A DNA stretch of 64,000 bases from Rickettsiales bacterium UBA4270. Lineage in GTDB: Bacteria > Pseudomonadota > Alphaproteobacteria > Rickettsiales > Deianiraeaceae. Position numbers and translations under genes: made by a program. Of the stretch, positions 19,711 through 28,367 are shown in pieces. Every line of letters begins with the position of its first letter. Within the stretch, counting starts at the first letter, position 1. Location: assembly GCA_002395105.1 (NCBI GenBank), contig DGWA01000003.1, positions 17,590 to 81,589 of the forward strand, in the 5' to 3' direction. The notes beneath the pieces are model-generated. The model saw only the letters and a list, made by a program, of their open reading frames with translations. It was not told the origin of the DNA and did no database searches.

Positions 19711-20433
19711 TTATTTAAACAAAGTATTAACTATTGCCAATATTAAAGTTATAAAAACAATATTTATTGTGCTTAATGAATGAATATTCTTGTATTTATT
19801 GATAGCGTATAATAATATTGATAATACTAAATACATAAAACCGACTTTATATCCGAGCGATGTTATTAGTATAACGCATATCTGAAAGTCAGGCATTGAA
19901 ATTTTCGTGTATTTTTTTATTATTGAAAATGCAAAAAAAGCAGCTGAGCAACTTATAAATAGATCAACAGCCTCGGGTAAATTATAATTATAACCATGGT
20001 ATGCTAATATGAACGAAACGAGCATCCATATTAAACGAACTTTAATTTGTTTATTTGTTTTATAAATAAACATTAATGTTATAATAAAAGATCCATACAA
20101 TGATTTAGATATAAATTTTTCATCAAAAGTATCAAAAGTTAACGATAAAATTAGTATATAAAATAGTATTGATAATTCTAAAAATAGATATACTCTTGGT
20201 ATTTTCATTCCACAATGAATACATTTTCCGTTGCTAAAAAAATACCCTAAAATAGGAAAAAAATACTTAAATTTTATTTCTTTTTTACAATTATTACATC
20301 TTGGTTTTTGGTTTGGTCCAATTGGTATATCATTTGGTATACGATTATAAATTACAGTTGCTAACCCTCCAATCCATAATGCATATAAAAATACTATAAT
20401 TCTAACTATAATGTTAAAATAAAAATCCGCCAT
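19711..20433 (-). CDS. pilD: Prepilin peptidase-like protein PilD (A24 family), one catalytic Asp absent
   Basis: Homologue of the membrane aspartyl protease that cleaves and N-methylates prepilins. The N-terminal domain is clear: GGLATVIYNRIP, then two zinc-type CxxC pairs (C46/C49 and C71/C74) and the IPRVYLFLE stretch. The membrane domain is degenerate. The first catalytic Asp, normally in an IDLxxxxIPD block, falls at Tyr124 in MFIYKTNKQIKVRL. The second, usually in GxGDxK, is kept as Asp182 in SMPDFQIC, but the Gly and Lys are gone. With both Asp usually required, cleavage activity is doubtful unless the alignment is shifted. The 5' end overlaps cdsA by 20 nt. Confidence 0.78.
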   Translation of the reverse strand: MADFYFNIIVRIIVFLYALWIGGLATVIYNRIPNDIPIGPNQKPRCNNCKKEIKFKYFFPILGYFFSNGKCIHCGMKIPRVYLFLELSILFYILILSLTFDTFDEKFISKSLYGSFIITLMFIYKTNKQIKVRLIWMLVSFILAYHGYNYNLPEAVDLFISCSAAFFAFSIIKKYTKISMPDFQICVILITSLGYKVGFMYLVLSILLYAINKYKNIHSLSTINIVFITLILAIVNTLFK

Positions 20434-21217
20434 TTAGCCAAATAATTATGAGTATAAACGGCGCTGTAATCAAAAAACTATCAAATCTATCTAAAACTCC
20501 GCCATGTCCAGGTATAATGTTTCCAGAATCTTTAACGTCACATTGACGTTTTACATATGATTCTCCTAAATCTCCAAGCTGTGCTAAAATAATAATTATC
20601 ATACTAAAAATCGCAAAACTAATAGATGAAAAACTATTTATTCTTGATGTTGAGAAAAAATTATAAATAACCATTGATACAAATAATCCTCCTATTGAAC
20701 CAATAATTGCTCCTTCATACGTTTTATTAGGACTAATAGTTGGTGCTAGTTTCAGTTTGCCAATTTTTTTTCCAAATATGTACGCAATACTATCAACTGA
20801 CCAAATTGTTATAAACATCCATAAACTTATTTTCAAACCTTGTTGACTGCTACGTATTAAAATTAAAGATATACAAAAAAAAGCAATGTAAACTAAGCCC
20901 CAACAACGAAAAATTTTAAACAATTCATTATTCTTTTGTTCTATATTAGATATAATCTTTAACAATTCAAAAAACATAGTGCACATTAATGCAAATACAA
21001 CTATCATATAAACAACCTTTCCGAAAAAAATCGATAGTAAGATTATTATTGCTAATATTAAGCCATAATACAAACGTTTTTTAAGTTCATTATTCGAATC
21101 TATAACAATTTTTATTTCATTAAACTTTGATTTAAATATAGGCAAACAAAAAATAACAATTTTTTTTATACAATCTGCTAATATCTTAATGACATTAATA
21201 AATTTATTATCTTCCAT
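20414..21217 (-). CDS. cdsA: Phosphatidate cytidylyltransferase
   Basis: Makes CDP-diacylglycerol, the precursor of phosphatidylglycerol and phosphatidylethanolamine, in the inner membrane. The family signature is complete near the C-terminus: SYVKRQCDVKDSGNIIPGHG followed by GVLDRFD. Seven to eight membrane helices precede it. The open frame extends to 21313, but that part reads through uppS. The ATG at 21217 (MEDNKFIN) is preceded by a good ribosome binding site (GAGAAGG on the minus strand) and gives 267 aa, the normal size, so it is chosen. It overlaps the uppS 3' end by 11 nt, which suggests translational coupling. Confidence 0.95.
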   Translation of the reverse strand: MEDNKFINVIKILADCIKKIVIFCLPIFKSKFNEIKIVIDSNNELKKRLYYGLILAIIILLSIFFGKVVYMIVVFALMCTMFFELLKIISNIEQKNNELFKIFRCWGLVYIAFFCISLILIRSSQQGLKISLWMFITIWSVDSIAYIFGKKIGKLKLAPTISPNKTYEGAIIGSIGGLFVSMVIYNFFSTSRINSFSSISFAIFSMIIIILAQLGDLGESYVKRQCDVKDSGNIIPGHGGVLDRFDSFLITAPFILIIIWLNGGFLF

Positions 21218-21947
21218 ACCTTCTCTTTCTATTTTGAAAATCATATAATGCAAGTAAAAAATTTTCCTCATTAAATGAAGGGAAAAACGTATCGCAGAAA
21301 TATAATTCTGCATAACTTATTTTCCATAATAAAAAATTGCTAATTCTTTTCTCTCCACCAGTTCTAATCATTAAATCTACGTCTGGAAAATTACCAGTAA
21401 AAATATAATCTTCGAATTTTTTTTCATCGATTTTTTCAATTTCATCAAAACTAATCTTTTCATTTTTTAGTTCTTTTGATATTTTTTTTACACCATTTAA
21501 AATTTCATTTCTACCACTATAACAAATACATGCTTGTACGTTTAATTTTTGATCTTTAATTTGGTTTTTATTTGCCGTATTTATTGTTTCTTTCACGTTA
21601 TTAGGTAATAAATTAAAATCTCCAATAATATTTAAATTTATACCATTTTCGTGCATTTTTTTTATATTGTTTTGTTTGAGAAAATATTTTATACATTCAA
21701 ATAAAAATTTTAATTCTTGTTTTGATCTATTTAGATTTTCAATAGATAAGCAATATAATGTTAGGTATTTTATATTGTATTTTATACATAAATTGCATAT
21801 ATTTAAAATATTACGCGCACCTTGCTTGTGACCAAAATTTGATGTTTTATTCAATTGTTTTGCCCACCTTCTATTTCCATCAAGTATAAAAGCTACATGA
21901 TTTGGGATATTTTTTAAATTATTATTTGTTGAGTTATTTTCTTGCAT
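21207..21947 (-). CDS. uppS: Isoprenyl transferase (undecaprenyl diphosphate synthase)
   Basis: Cis-prenyltransferase that makes the C55 lipid carrier for peptidoglycan. HVAFILDGNRRWAKQ carries the catalytic Asp and diphosphate-binding residues. LTLYCLSIENLNR and the C-terminal RTGGEKRISNFLLWKISYAE complete the family pattern. It is 246 aa, the usual length. It sits immediately upstream of cdsA, the common uppS-cdsA order, while dxr and rseP do not follow. The start overlaps the CarA-like gene by 14 nt. Together with murF and dacA it implies that this organism builds peptidoglycan. Confidence 0.95.
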   Translation of the reverse strand: MQENNSTNNNLKNIPNHVAFILDGNRRWAKQLNKTSNFGHKQGARNILNICNLCIKYNIKYLTLYCLSIENLNRSKQELKFLFECIKYFLKQNNIKKMHENGINLNIIGDFNLLPNNVKETINTANKNQIKDQKLNVQACICYSGRNEILNGVKKISKELKNEKISFDEIEKIDEKKFEDYIFTGNFPDVDLMIRTGGEKRISNFLLWKISYAELYFCDTFFPSFNEENFLLALYDFQNRKRRYGR

Positions 21948-23034
21948 TTTTCATTATTTCATAAAACCTTTTAAGAAAAAAATTAGTGTCATTATTGTTA
22001 TTTGAGAATAAAAAAGTATATCCAAGATTATTATGTTTTTCACTAAAACCAACAACATTTTTATATCCACTATCATAGTAATTTGCTACCATATTTTTAG
22101 ATAAATTAGTGATTTGTTTATAACATAAATTGCTTGCATGAAATAAATTATTATTCAAATCTACTATTGTGTAATCATTAATTCTAAATGTACTGTTGTC
22201 TATTATTTCAGTTTCGGATGCAAAAATTTCAGCAATTAATATCGCTCCGTTTCCAATTCCTAAAACAGGAATATTACTTTCTAAAAGTTTTTTAATTTCA
22301 GATTTACTGTTTTTATCAATAAAGTCTGTGTTGCATGCAAAATGAGGAATAATTACTCCATCAATTTTTTTACATTCATATAGATATTTTATATGTGAAT
22401 ACGTTTCTGTATATGGTATCATGAATACATCAAAGTATATGCTTATTAAATTTAATAATTGCGTTTTATTGTTGTTAAAGCTTAGTACTGCGATACTTTT
22501 ATTTTTAACATTTTTTTTAATTAAATTGTTATGATCTAATAAATATGGTTTAAAAGATTGATATTTTTCTAAAAAATTTGTCTGATAAAATTTTGGCATC
22601 AAGCTAATTTTTCTATCAATTTCTTTCAAGAAATTATTTTTCATTTTTTCAAGTTTTCTTGAAAAAAATAATGCACATTTAATGTTGTTAGATGGTTTAC
22701 TTCCATTCTTTTTTAACAAAAAAGAGATATTTTTTTGAGTTAAATCTTGCACTATCGTTATATTTTTATTATTATTTTGATTTAAAAAATTGTTAGCAAT
22801 AATGACTATATGATTATTAAGTTGATTATCTATCTTTATAAATGCATTATTTGTTGTAAAAAAAATTGTCTCATTTCCGCAATCTTGTAGGTCAGATATT
22901 GAAAATATTCCGTCTACCGCGCATAAATAACCAAAGAAAATTCCGGTTTTTCCATTAGCAGAAACATCGATTTTTATTCCATTTTCAAAAACTAAAACAG
23001 CATTTTTTGTGTTATTTTTTTTAGTAGAAAACAT
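21934..23034 (-). CDS. CarA-like protein (carbamoyl phosphate synthase small subunit fold) without the glutaminase nucleophile
   Basis: A 366-residue protein whose length and two-domain order resemble CarA. The N-terminal domain begins AVLVFENGIKIDVSANG. The C-terminal half follows a class I glutamine amidotransferase: IAVLSFNNNKTQLLN, DGVIIPHF in place of DGVxLSNGPGDP, and VLGIGNGAILIAEIF in place of FGICLGHQ. The nucleophile Cys is Gly261, and the next His-Gln is Ala-Ile. No glutaminase activity is expected. No carB is nearby. It overlaps uppS by 14 nt and follows infB by 36 nt, so it is expressed with essential genes. It may be a retained scaffold or a decaying enzyme. Homology is inferred from pattern and needs a profile search. 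Confidence 0.55.
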   Translation of the reverse strand: MFSTKKNNTKNAVLVFENGIKIDVSANGKTGIFFGYLCAVDGIFSISDLQDCGNETIFFTTNNAFIKIDNQLNNHIVIIANNFLNQNNNKNITIVQDLTQKNISFLLKKNGSKPSNNIKCALFFSRKLEKMKNNFLKEIDRKISLMPKFYQTNFLEKYQSFKPYLLDHNNLIKKNVKNKSIAVLSFNNNKTQLLNLISIYFDVFMIPYTETYSHIKYLYECKKIDGVIIPHFACNTDFIDKNSKSEIKKLLESNIPVLGIGNGAILIAEIFASETEIIDNSTFRINDYTIVDLNNNLFHASNLCYKQITNLSKNMVANYYDSGYKNVVGFSEKHNNLGYTFLFSNNNNDTNFFLKRFYEIMKNARK

Positions 23035-23070
23035 AACAATACTTTGTTAGAGTATTTATAATTTTTATTT

Positions 23071-25653
23071 TCAATATTTATTATTAAATTGATAATTTAT
23101 TGTAACTATTTTTTTCTCTTCTTTTATAGTAAAGAATTCAAGAATATCTCCTGGTTTTATGTCTTCATTTTTTTCTAATCCAATTCCGCATTCTTTACCG
23201 CTTTGTATATCTTTAATGTTTTCTTTACCATGTTTTAAACTATTGCATTTTGTCTCAAACACAGATAAATTATTTCGCATTACTGCCACATTAGATCCTA
23301 CACAGATTGCGCCATCTTTAACAAGACAACCTAATATTTTACCAACTTTTGATATTTCAAATATTGTTTTAACTTCTGCATGACCTTGGATTGTTTTCTT
23401 TACTGCTGGTTTCAACTTTCCAATTAAAATGTTCTCAATGTCATCAAAAAGTTCGTAAATTATTTTGTAATCGTGAATTTCAACATTTTTATTTTCAGCT
23501 TCTTCCAATACTTTTTTATCAGCTTTTTGAGTATTGAAAGTCATTATATAACCATTACAAGATTGTGCAAGAAGCACATCACTTTCATTCACAGCTCCGA
23601 CGCCACTATGAATTACTTGTGGTTTAGCCTCGTTATTATTTATTTTTTCTATTGTATTAACAATTGCTTCAAGACTTCCTTTTGTATCTGCTTTTATAAT
23701 AAATTGAACTTTTTTAGTTTCTTTTTCTCCATTTTTTAGTTTAGATAATAAATCAGCAGTTGTTGAACTAAGTTTTGCATTTTGAGCATTAACTTTTGCT
23801 TCATTTTTTCGTTGTTCGAGTATCTCTTTAACTTCTTTTTCATTTTTTACTGCATAGAATATGTCGCCAGCCTCGGGAACGGCATTTAAACCTAAAATCT
23901 CAACAGGAACAGAAGGTTCTGCTGTTTTTAACATTTTTCTATTTTCATCAAACATGCATTTTATCTTGCCATATTGTTCGCCTACGATTATAAAATCCCC
24001 TTGTTCCAGTATACCTTCTTTAACTATAATCGTCGCAAGTGTTCCACGTTGTTTATCCATTTTTGCTTCTATAACGAAACCCTCCGGAGTACCATCGTAT
24101 GATGCTTTTAGATCCAACATTTCGGCTTGTAGTAATATTGCTTCTAGTAGTTTATCTATATTTTTTCCTTCTTTTGCAGAGATTGGTACAACAATCACGT
24201 CACCACCAAATTCTTCTGGTAAAAGTTCATATTGCATTAGCATTTGTTTTGTTTTTTCTATATTTGCTTCTGGCTTATCGATTTTGTTTATTGCTACAAT
24301 TATTGGAACATTTGACGCTTTTGCATGACTTATAGCTTCCTCAGTTTGTGGCATAATTCCATCATCAGCGGCAATGACAATAATCACTATGTCTGTAATT
24401 TTTGCACCTCTTGCTCTCATTTTAGCAAAAGCTGCATGTCCTGGGGTATCTAAAAAAGTAATCCATTTGTCGTTAATCTTGCTTCTGTAAGCACCTATGT
24501 GTTGTGTTATACCACCAGCTTCTCCGCTTGCGACAGAAGTTTTACGTATTGTATCAAGCAATGTTGTTTTACCATGATCTACATGCCCCATTATTGTAAC
24601 TATTGGAGGTCTTGTTTTTAAGTTTGTTCTGCTTTTTTTTATTTTTGCTATAAATTCATTTTCAGCATCATGATCTGATATTTTTTTTATTTTATGTCCA
24701 TAACAATCAACTATTAGCTCTGCTGTATCTCCGTCGATGATTATTTCATCTATATTTTCATTATCATCTAAATTGATGTCTATTTTTTCTTTTTTAATTG
24801 CATTAATTAATGATTTTAAAGAAATAGACATTTGATCTGCTAAATTTGCAAGTGTTATTTTGTTGTTGTAAATACTTATTTCTTTAATAACTGGAACATT
24901 GAATTTAACTTTATTTGCATTGTTTCCGATTGATTTTCTAATTTTTTTTTCTTTTTGCAATGAATTAGTGCTGTTTATACCAGATAGTTTTACTGATATC
25001 ACATTACCAAGTATGTCATCAATTTCAGTATCAAGTTCTATGTTATTTGACATTGTTTTTAACATACTATTTATACTGTATTTATCAACATTACCACCTG
25101 TATTTGATGTTTTTCTTAGCGACTGTTTATCATTATCTTTTTTAAAATTATTGTTGTTAAGCTTTATTTTAATGTTTGTACTTTTTTTATAGTAATCATT
25201 GTTGTTATTTCTTTTGAATGTTGAAAATTTTTTTTTCTCAAATGATGGCTTAAAACTATTATTATTTTGTTTAAAAAACTGTCTTTTACTTTCACTATTG
25301 TCATTTCTGTTGGGGTTTAATTTTGTTTGAAAATTTAAAACTGGCTTTCTAAATTGTAATTTTTGTTTTGAATTTTCATTATTACTGTTGCTGTATGAAA
25401 AATTCCTGCTTTGAAAATCTGTTTCTCCGTTTGATTGCGAAAATTGCTGATTGGAAAAAGAATTCTTTTGATTAAAATTTTGTTTAAAACCATTAAAATT
25501 ATTATTTGAATTATTTTTGTTAAAATTTCTTGTAAAAACACTACTTTTTTCAAACTTCTTTTTTACAAAATTTCCATTTTCATTAAACTCATTTCTATTA
25601 GAATATGATGTTTTTTTAAATTTTTCCTTATCAAAGTTATCAAAAGAGGACAT
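23071..25653 (-). CDS. infB: Translation initiation factor IF-2 with Asn/Phe-rich N-terminus
   Basis: GTPase that brings initiator tRNA to the 30S subunit. The conserved part is complete: G1 GHVDHGKTTLLD (about residue 354), switch II DTPGHAAF, NKID, the domain II barrel, domain III and C-terminal domain IV ending in KPGDILEF. A small IF2_N domain lies near residues 265-320. The first 180 residues are unusual: almost only Asn, Lys, Phe, Ser and Gln, in a prion-like low-complexity pattern, where most IF-2 proteins have a Lys/Glu/Ala-rich linker. It is first in a long leftward block, divergent from mlaD. nusA, its usual upstream neighbour, is absent. Confidence 0.97.
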   Translation of the reverse strand: MSSFDNFDKEKFKKTSYSNRNEFNENGNFVKKKFEKSSVFTRNFNKNNSNNNFNGFKQNFNQKNSFSNQQFSQSNGETDFQSRNFSYSNSNNENSKQKLQFRKPVLNFQTKLNPNRNDNSESKRQFFKQNNNSFKPSFEKKKFSTFKRNNNNDYYKKSTNIKIKLNNNNFKKDNDKQSLRKTSNTGGNVDKYSINSMLKTMSNNIELDTEIDDILGNVISVKLSGINSTNSLQKEKKIRKSIGNNANKVKFNVPVIKEISIYNNKITLANLADQMSISLKSLINAIKKEKIDINLDDNENIDEIIIDGDTAELIVDCYGHKIKKISDHDAENEFIAKIKKSRTNLKTRPPIVTIMGHVDHGKTTLLDTIRKTSVASGEAGGITQHIGAYRSKINDKWITFLDTPGHAAFAKMRARGAKITDIVIIVIAADDGIMPQTEEAISHAKASNVPIIVAINKIDKPEANIEKTKQMLMQYELLPEEFGGDVIVVPISAKEGKNIDKLLEAILLQAEMLDLKASYDGTPEGFVIEAKMDKQRGTLATIIVKEGILEQGDFIIVGEQYGKIKCMFDENRKMLKTAEPSVPVEILGLNAVPEAGDIFYAVKNEKEVKEILEQRKNEAKVNAQNAKLSSTTADLLSKLKNGEKETKKVQFIIKADTKGSLEAIVNTIEKINNNEAKPQVIHSGVGAVNESDVLLAQSCNGYIMTFNTQKADKKVLEEAENKNVEIHDYKIIYELFDDIENILIGKLKPAVKKTIQGHAEVKTIFEISKVGKILGCLVKDGAICVGSNVAVMRNNLSVFETKCNSLKHGKENIKDIQSGKECGIGLEKNEDIKPGDILEFFTIKEEKKIVTINYQFNNKY

Positions 25654-25781
25654 GAATTTTTCATAGTTAAAAATGATTTATTTTAATTGCAAGAAAATAT
25701 TATCTGTAAAACAATTAATCATATTAAGATTTTTCTTGATTTTTAATTAAATTAATTGTGAAAGATTTGTGAAATAATTTT

Positions 25782-26243
25782 ATGTCTTTTGAAAATAAAA
25801 AACCATTCGAAGCAATAGTTGGCTGCGTTGTGTTATTGCTTTGTGGGCTTTTTTTTACACACATAGTAAAAATAAATGGAACAACTAAGGTAGATAAATA
25901 TAGAGATATTTTATATGCAAAGTTTAACAACATAGAAGGCATAAAAGCTGGTGCAGATGTGAAAATTGCAGGTGTTAGAGTTGGAACTGTTGAAAATATA
26001 CAATTAGATCCAAACATTTTTCAAGTTAAAGTAAAGCTTAATGTATTAGAAAATCTAAATATTCCAGATGATAGTATTTTATCAATTACGAGTAGTGGCC
26101 TTTTTGGCGACAAATTTTTAGATATAAAACCTGGAATTAGTGATAGTGTTTTGACAAACGGTGCATCTTTTATTAACACTAAGTCGGCAATAAACTTAGA
26201 CGATCTTATTGGTAAAGTAGCGACATCGTTGGCAAAAAAATAA
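25782..26243 (+). CDS. mlaD: Phospholipid transport protein MlaD (MCE domain)
   Basis: Periplasmic substrate-binding MCE protein of the Mla lipid transport system, anchored by one N-terminal helix (about residues 9-27). The MCE domain is clear: AKFNNIEGIKAGADVKIAGV, VGTVENIQL, then SGLFGDKFLDIKPG. It is 153 aa, a normal MlaD size. The permease MlaE is encoded 19 kb away, and MlaF and MlaC are not in the window, so the operon is broken up. It starts 10 nt upstream of obgE on the same strand and faces infB across a 128-nt divergent region. Confidence 0.92.
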   Translation: MSFENKKPFEAIVGCVVLLLCGLFFTHIVKINGTTKVDKYRDILYAKFNNIEGIKAGADVKIAGVRVGTVENIQLDPNIFQVKVKLNVLENLNIPDDSILSITSSGLFGDKFLDIKPGISDSVLTNGASFINTKSAINLDDLIGKVATSLAKK

Positions 26244-26253
26244 CATTCATCCT

Positions 26254-27252
26254 ATGGGAGATAAGCGTTTTTTTGATGAAGTTGATGTTTACATGCAAGC
26301 TGGCAACGGAGGTGATGGTTGTTGTTCATTTCGTAGAGAAAAATTTATTCCGAAAGGTGGGCCAGATGGTGGAAACGGTGGAAACGGTGGTGATATTGAA
26401 CTTATTGCTCGTGGAAATTTAAACACATTATTGTTCTTTCATTATAATGTTCATCACATTGCTGAGAATGGAAAGAATGGTTCAGGGAAAAATATGACAG
26501 GTGCAAGTGGATTAAAAAAAGAGCTTTTTGCTCCAATTGGTACGCAAATTCTAGATAGAAGTGGAAAAATATTGTTAGCAGACCTAAATAATGAAGGTGA
26601 TAAATATATAGTTGTTCATGGAGGTGCTGGTGGAATAGGAAATATGGCATTTAAGACATCAATAAATCAAGCACCGAGACAAGTAACAAAAGGTGAAATT
26701 GGTGAATCTGGTTGGTTTAAATTAAGGTTAAAAATGCTGTCAGATGTCGGATTGGTTGGGCTTCCTAATGTTGGTAAATCTAGCATAATTTCTGCACTTA
26801 CAAACGCAAAAGCTAAAATAGGAAATTATTCTTTTACAACAATAAAGCCTATGCTTGGTGTTATAAAAAGAGGAAGAGGGAGTATTGTTATGTGCGATAT
26901 TCCTGGAATAATTTATAATGCACATAAAGGTGCAGGTCTTGGAGATAAGTTTTTAAAACATATAGAAAGATGTAAAATACTTTTATTTGTATTAGATGCT
27001 TCAAGTGAACATATTTTAGAAGATTATAAAACTATAAAAAACGAGATAAAACAATATAATAAAAATATTTTAAAGAAAGATATAATTGTTGCTTTTAATA
27101 AGATTGATCTTGTTGATGATCTTAAATTAAAGAATGAAGTTTCTCAATTTAAAAAAGCTACAAAAATAAAACCAATTTGTATATCTACAATTAGTCATTT
27201 TGGCCTGAATGATTTAGTTAAACTGCTGTTTAATATGTGTAAAAATGGTTAA
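26254..27252 (+). CDS. obgE: GTPase Obg
   Basis: Ribosome-associated GTPase in 50S assembly and stress signalling. The glycine-rich Obg domain (residues 1-158, with GPDGGNGGNGGDIEL and VVHGGAGGIGN) precedes the G domain: GLPNVGKSS (G1), DIPG (G3) and FNKIDL (G4). It is 332 aa, without the extra C-terminal domain of some homologues. The stop overlaps the MazG-like gene start by 8 nt. This is one of the most strongly conserved proteins here. Confidence 0.97.
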   Translation: MGDKRFFDEVDVYMQAGNGGDGCCSFRREKFIPKGGPDGGNGGNGGDIELIARGNLNTLLFFHYNVHHIAENGKNGSGKNMTGASGLKKELFAPIGTQILDRSGKILLADLNNEGDKYIVVHGGAGGIGNMAFKTSINQAPRQVTKGEIGESGWFKLRLKMLSDVGLVGLPNVGKSSIISALTNAKAKIGNYSFTTIKPMLGVIKRGRGSIVMCDIPGIIYNAHKGAGLGDKFLKHIERCKILLFVLDASSEHILEDYKTIKNEIKQYNKNILKKDIIVAFNKIDLVDDLKLKNEVSQFKKATKIKPICISTISHFGLNDLVKLLFNMCKNG

Positions 27253-27682
27253 AAAATATAAGTATTTAGAGTTTGAAAAACTTGTAAGAGATAAAAATCC
27301 AGATACAATTATTGCAAGTGGCGGTGAGATAAATTTTGAAATTCTTTCGAAGGAAAGAAAAATACAGTTATTGAAAGAAAAATTAGTTGAAGAAGCTAAT
27401 GAAGTTTTAGTTGCTGAAAATTGCGATGAAATAGCAGAAGAGATTGGTGATGTTTTAGACGTCTTACATGAATTAATAAAGTCGTCGTGCATTAAAAATA
27501 GGAAGATACGCAAGGCAAGAAGATTTAAAGCTAAACAAAGAGGAAAATTTAAAAATGGAGTATACTGTCATTATGTTAAATTTCCAGTTGAAATAAACGA
27601 AAAATGGATGAAAAAATATAAGGATATAACTTCAAAAATAGAAAATAAAAGAATAATAGCACAAAAAAAACGTGATAATTAG
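27245..27682 (+). CDS. MazG-like all-alpha nucleotide pyrophosphohydrolase
   Basis: Small protein of 145 aa. The N-terminal 80 residues fit the house-cleaning NTP pyrophosphatase family: FEKLVRDKNPDTI, then KLVEEANEVLVAENCDEIAE and EIGDVLDVL, giving the ExxE...ExxD metal-binding pattern of all-alpha NTP pyrophosphatases. A very basic tail (about 90-145) is extra. The likely role is removing damaged nucleotides. The reading frame overlaps the obgE stop by 8 nt, so translation is probably coupled. The substrate is unknown. Confidence 0.75.
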   Translation: MVKKYKYLEFEKLVRDKNPDTIIASGGEINFEILSKERKIQLLKEKLVEEANEVLVAENCDEIAEEIGDVLDVLHELIKSSCIKNRKIRKARRFKAKQRGKFKNGVYCHYVKFPVEINEKWMKKYKDITSKIENKRIIAQKKRDN

Positions 27683-27728
27683 TTATTGAAAATTATAAAT
27701 TTAAGTCATTAAAAAGTGTAGTTTTTAT

Positions 27729-28367
27729 ATGCAACCAGAGATAAAGTATTTTATTAATGATTTACCAAGTGATTTAGAATTAAAAGGCTCAATAGCTATA
27801 GATACAGAAGCAATGGGGCTTAAATATAATATAAGAGATAGGTTATGCGTTGTACAACTTTGCGATGAAAATGGTTTAGTTTGTTTAGTGCACTTTCCAG
27901 ATAATAAGTACGATTGCCCAAATTTAAAAAAAATATTAATCGATAAGAATAGACAAAAAATATTTCATTATGCCCGCTTTGATGTTGCAATTATGCGTAA
28001 ATATCTTGGTATAAACAGTTTTGAAAACATTTTTTGTACTAAAATTGCTTCACGTTTTGCAAGAACTTATACAGATAGTCATAGTTTAAAAACTTTGGTT
28101 AGTGAGTTATTACATATAGAATTAAAAAAGGAACAACAATGTAGCTATTGGGGAGCTAATGAGTTATCAGATGCACAAAAACATTATGCCGCAAATGATG
28201 TATTATATTTACATGCATTACGAGATAAATTAATTGAAATGTTAAAAAAAAGTGGTCGTTATGAAATTGCCTTAAAATTCATGGCCTTTGTTGATAATGT
28301 TTGTACTGCGGATATGCTTGGTTTTGAAGAAGATTTATTCCGTTGTCGCGATGAAAAGAGTAAATGA
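27729..28367 (+). CDS. Ribonuclease D-like 3'-5' exonuclease, short form
   Basis: DEDD exonuclease of 212 aa without an HRDC domain, the short type common in alphaproteobacteria. Motif Exo I is IAIDTEAMGL, Exo II is IFHYARFDVAIM, and Exo III is HYAANDVLYLHAL, which carries the DEDDy tyrosine. It probably trims structured RNA such as tRNA precursors. Its stop overlaps the start of the EamA gene (ATGA type, 4 nt). A second RNase D-like gene with a longer C-terminus lies at 49.6 kb. Confidence 0.9.
   Translation: MQPEIKYFINDLPSDLELKGSIAIDTEAMGLKYNIRDRLCVVQLCDENGLVCLVHFPDNKYDCPNLKKILIDKNRQKIFHYARFDVAIMRKYLGINSFENIFCTKIASRFARTYTDSHSLKTLVSELLHIELKKEQQCSYWGANELSDAQKHYAANDVLYLHALRDKLIEMLKKSGRYEIALKFMAFVDNVCTADMLGFEEDLFRCRDEKSK

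Noticed and set aside
23861..24328. 155-codon plus-strand ORF inside infB
   Set aside because: Antisense to the conserved IF-2 G domain; Ser/Ile-rich composition produced by the complementary strand.
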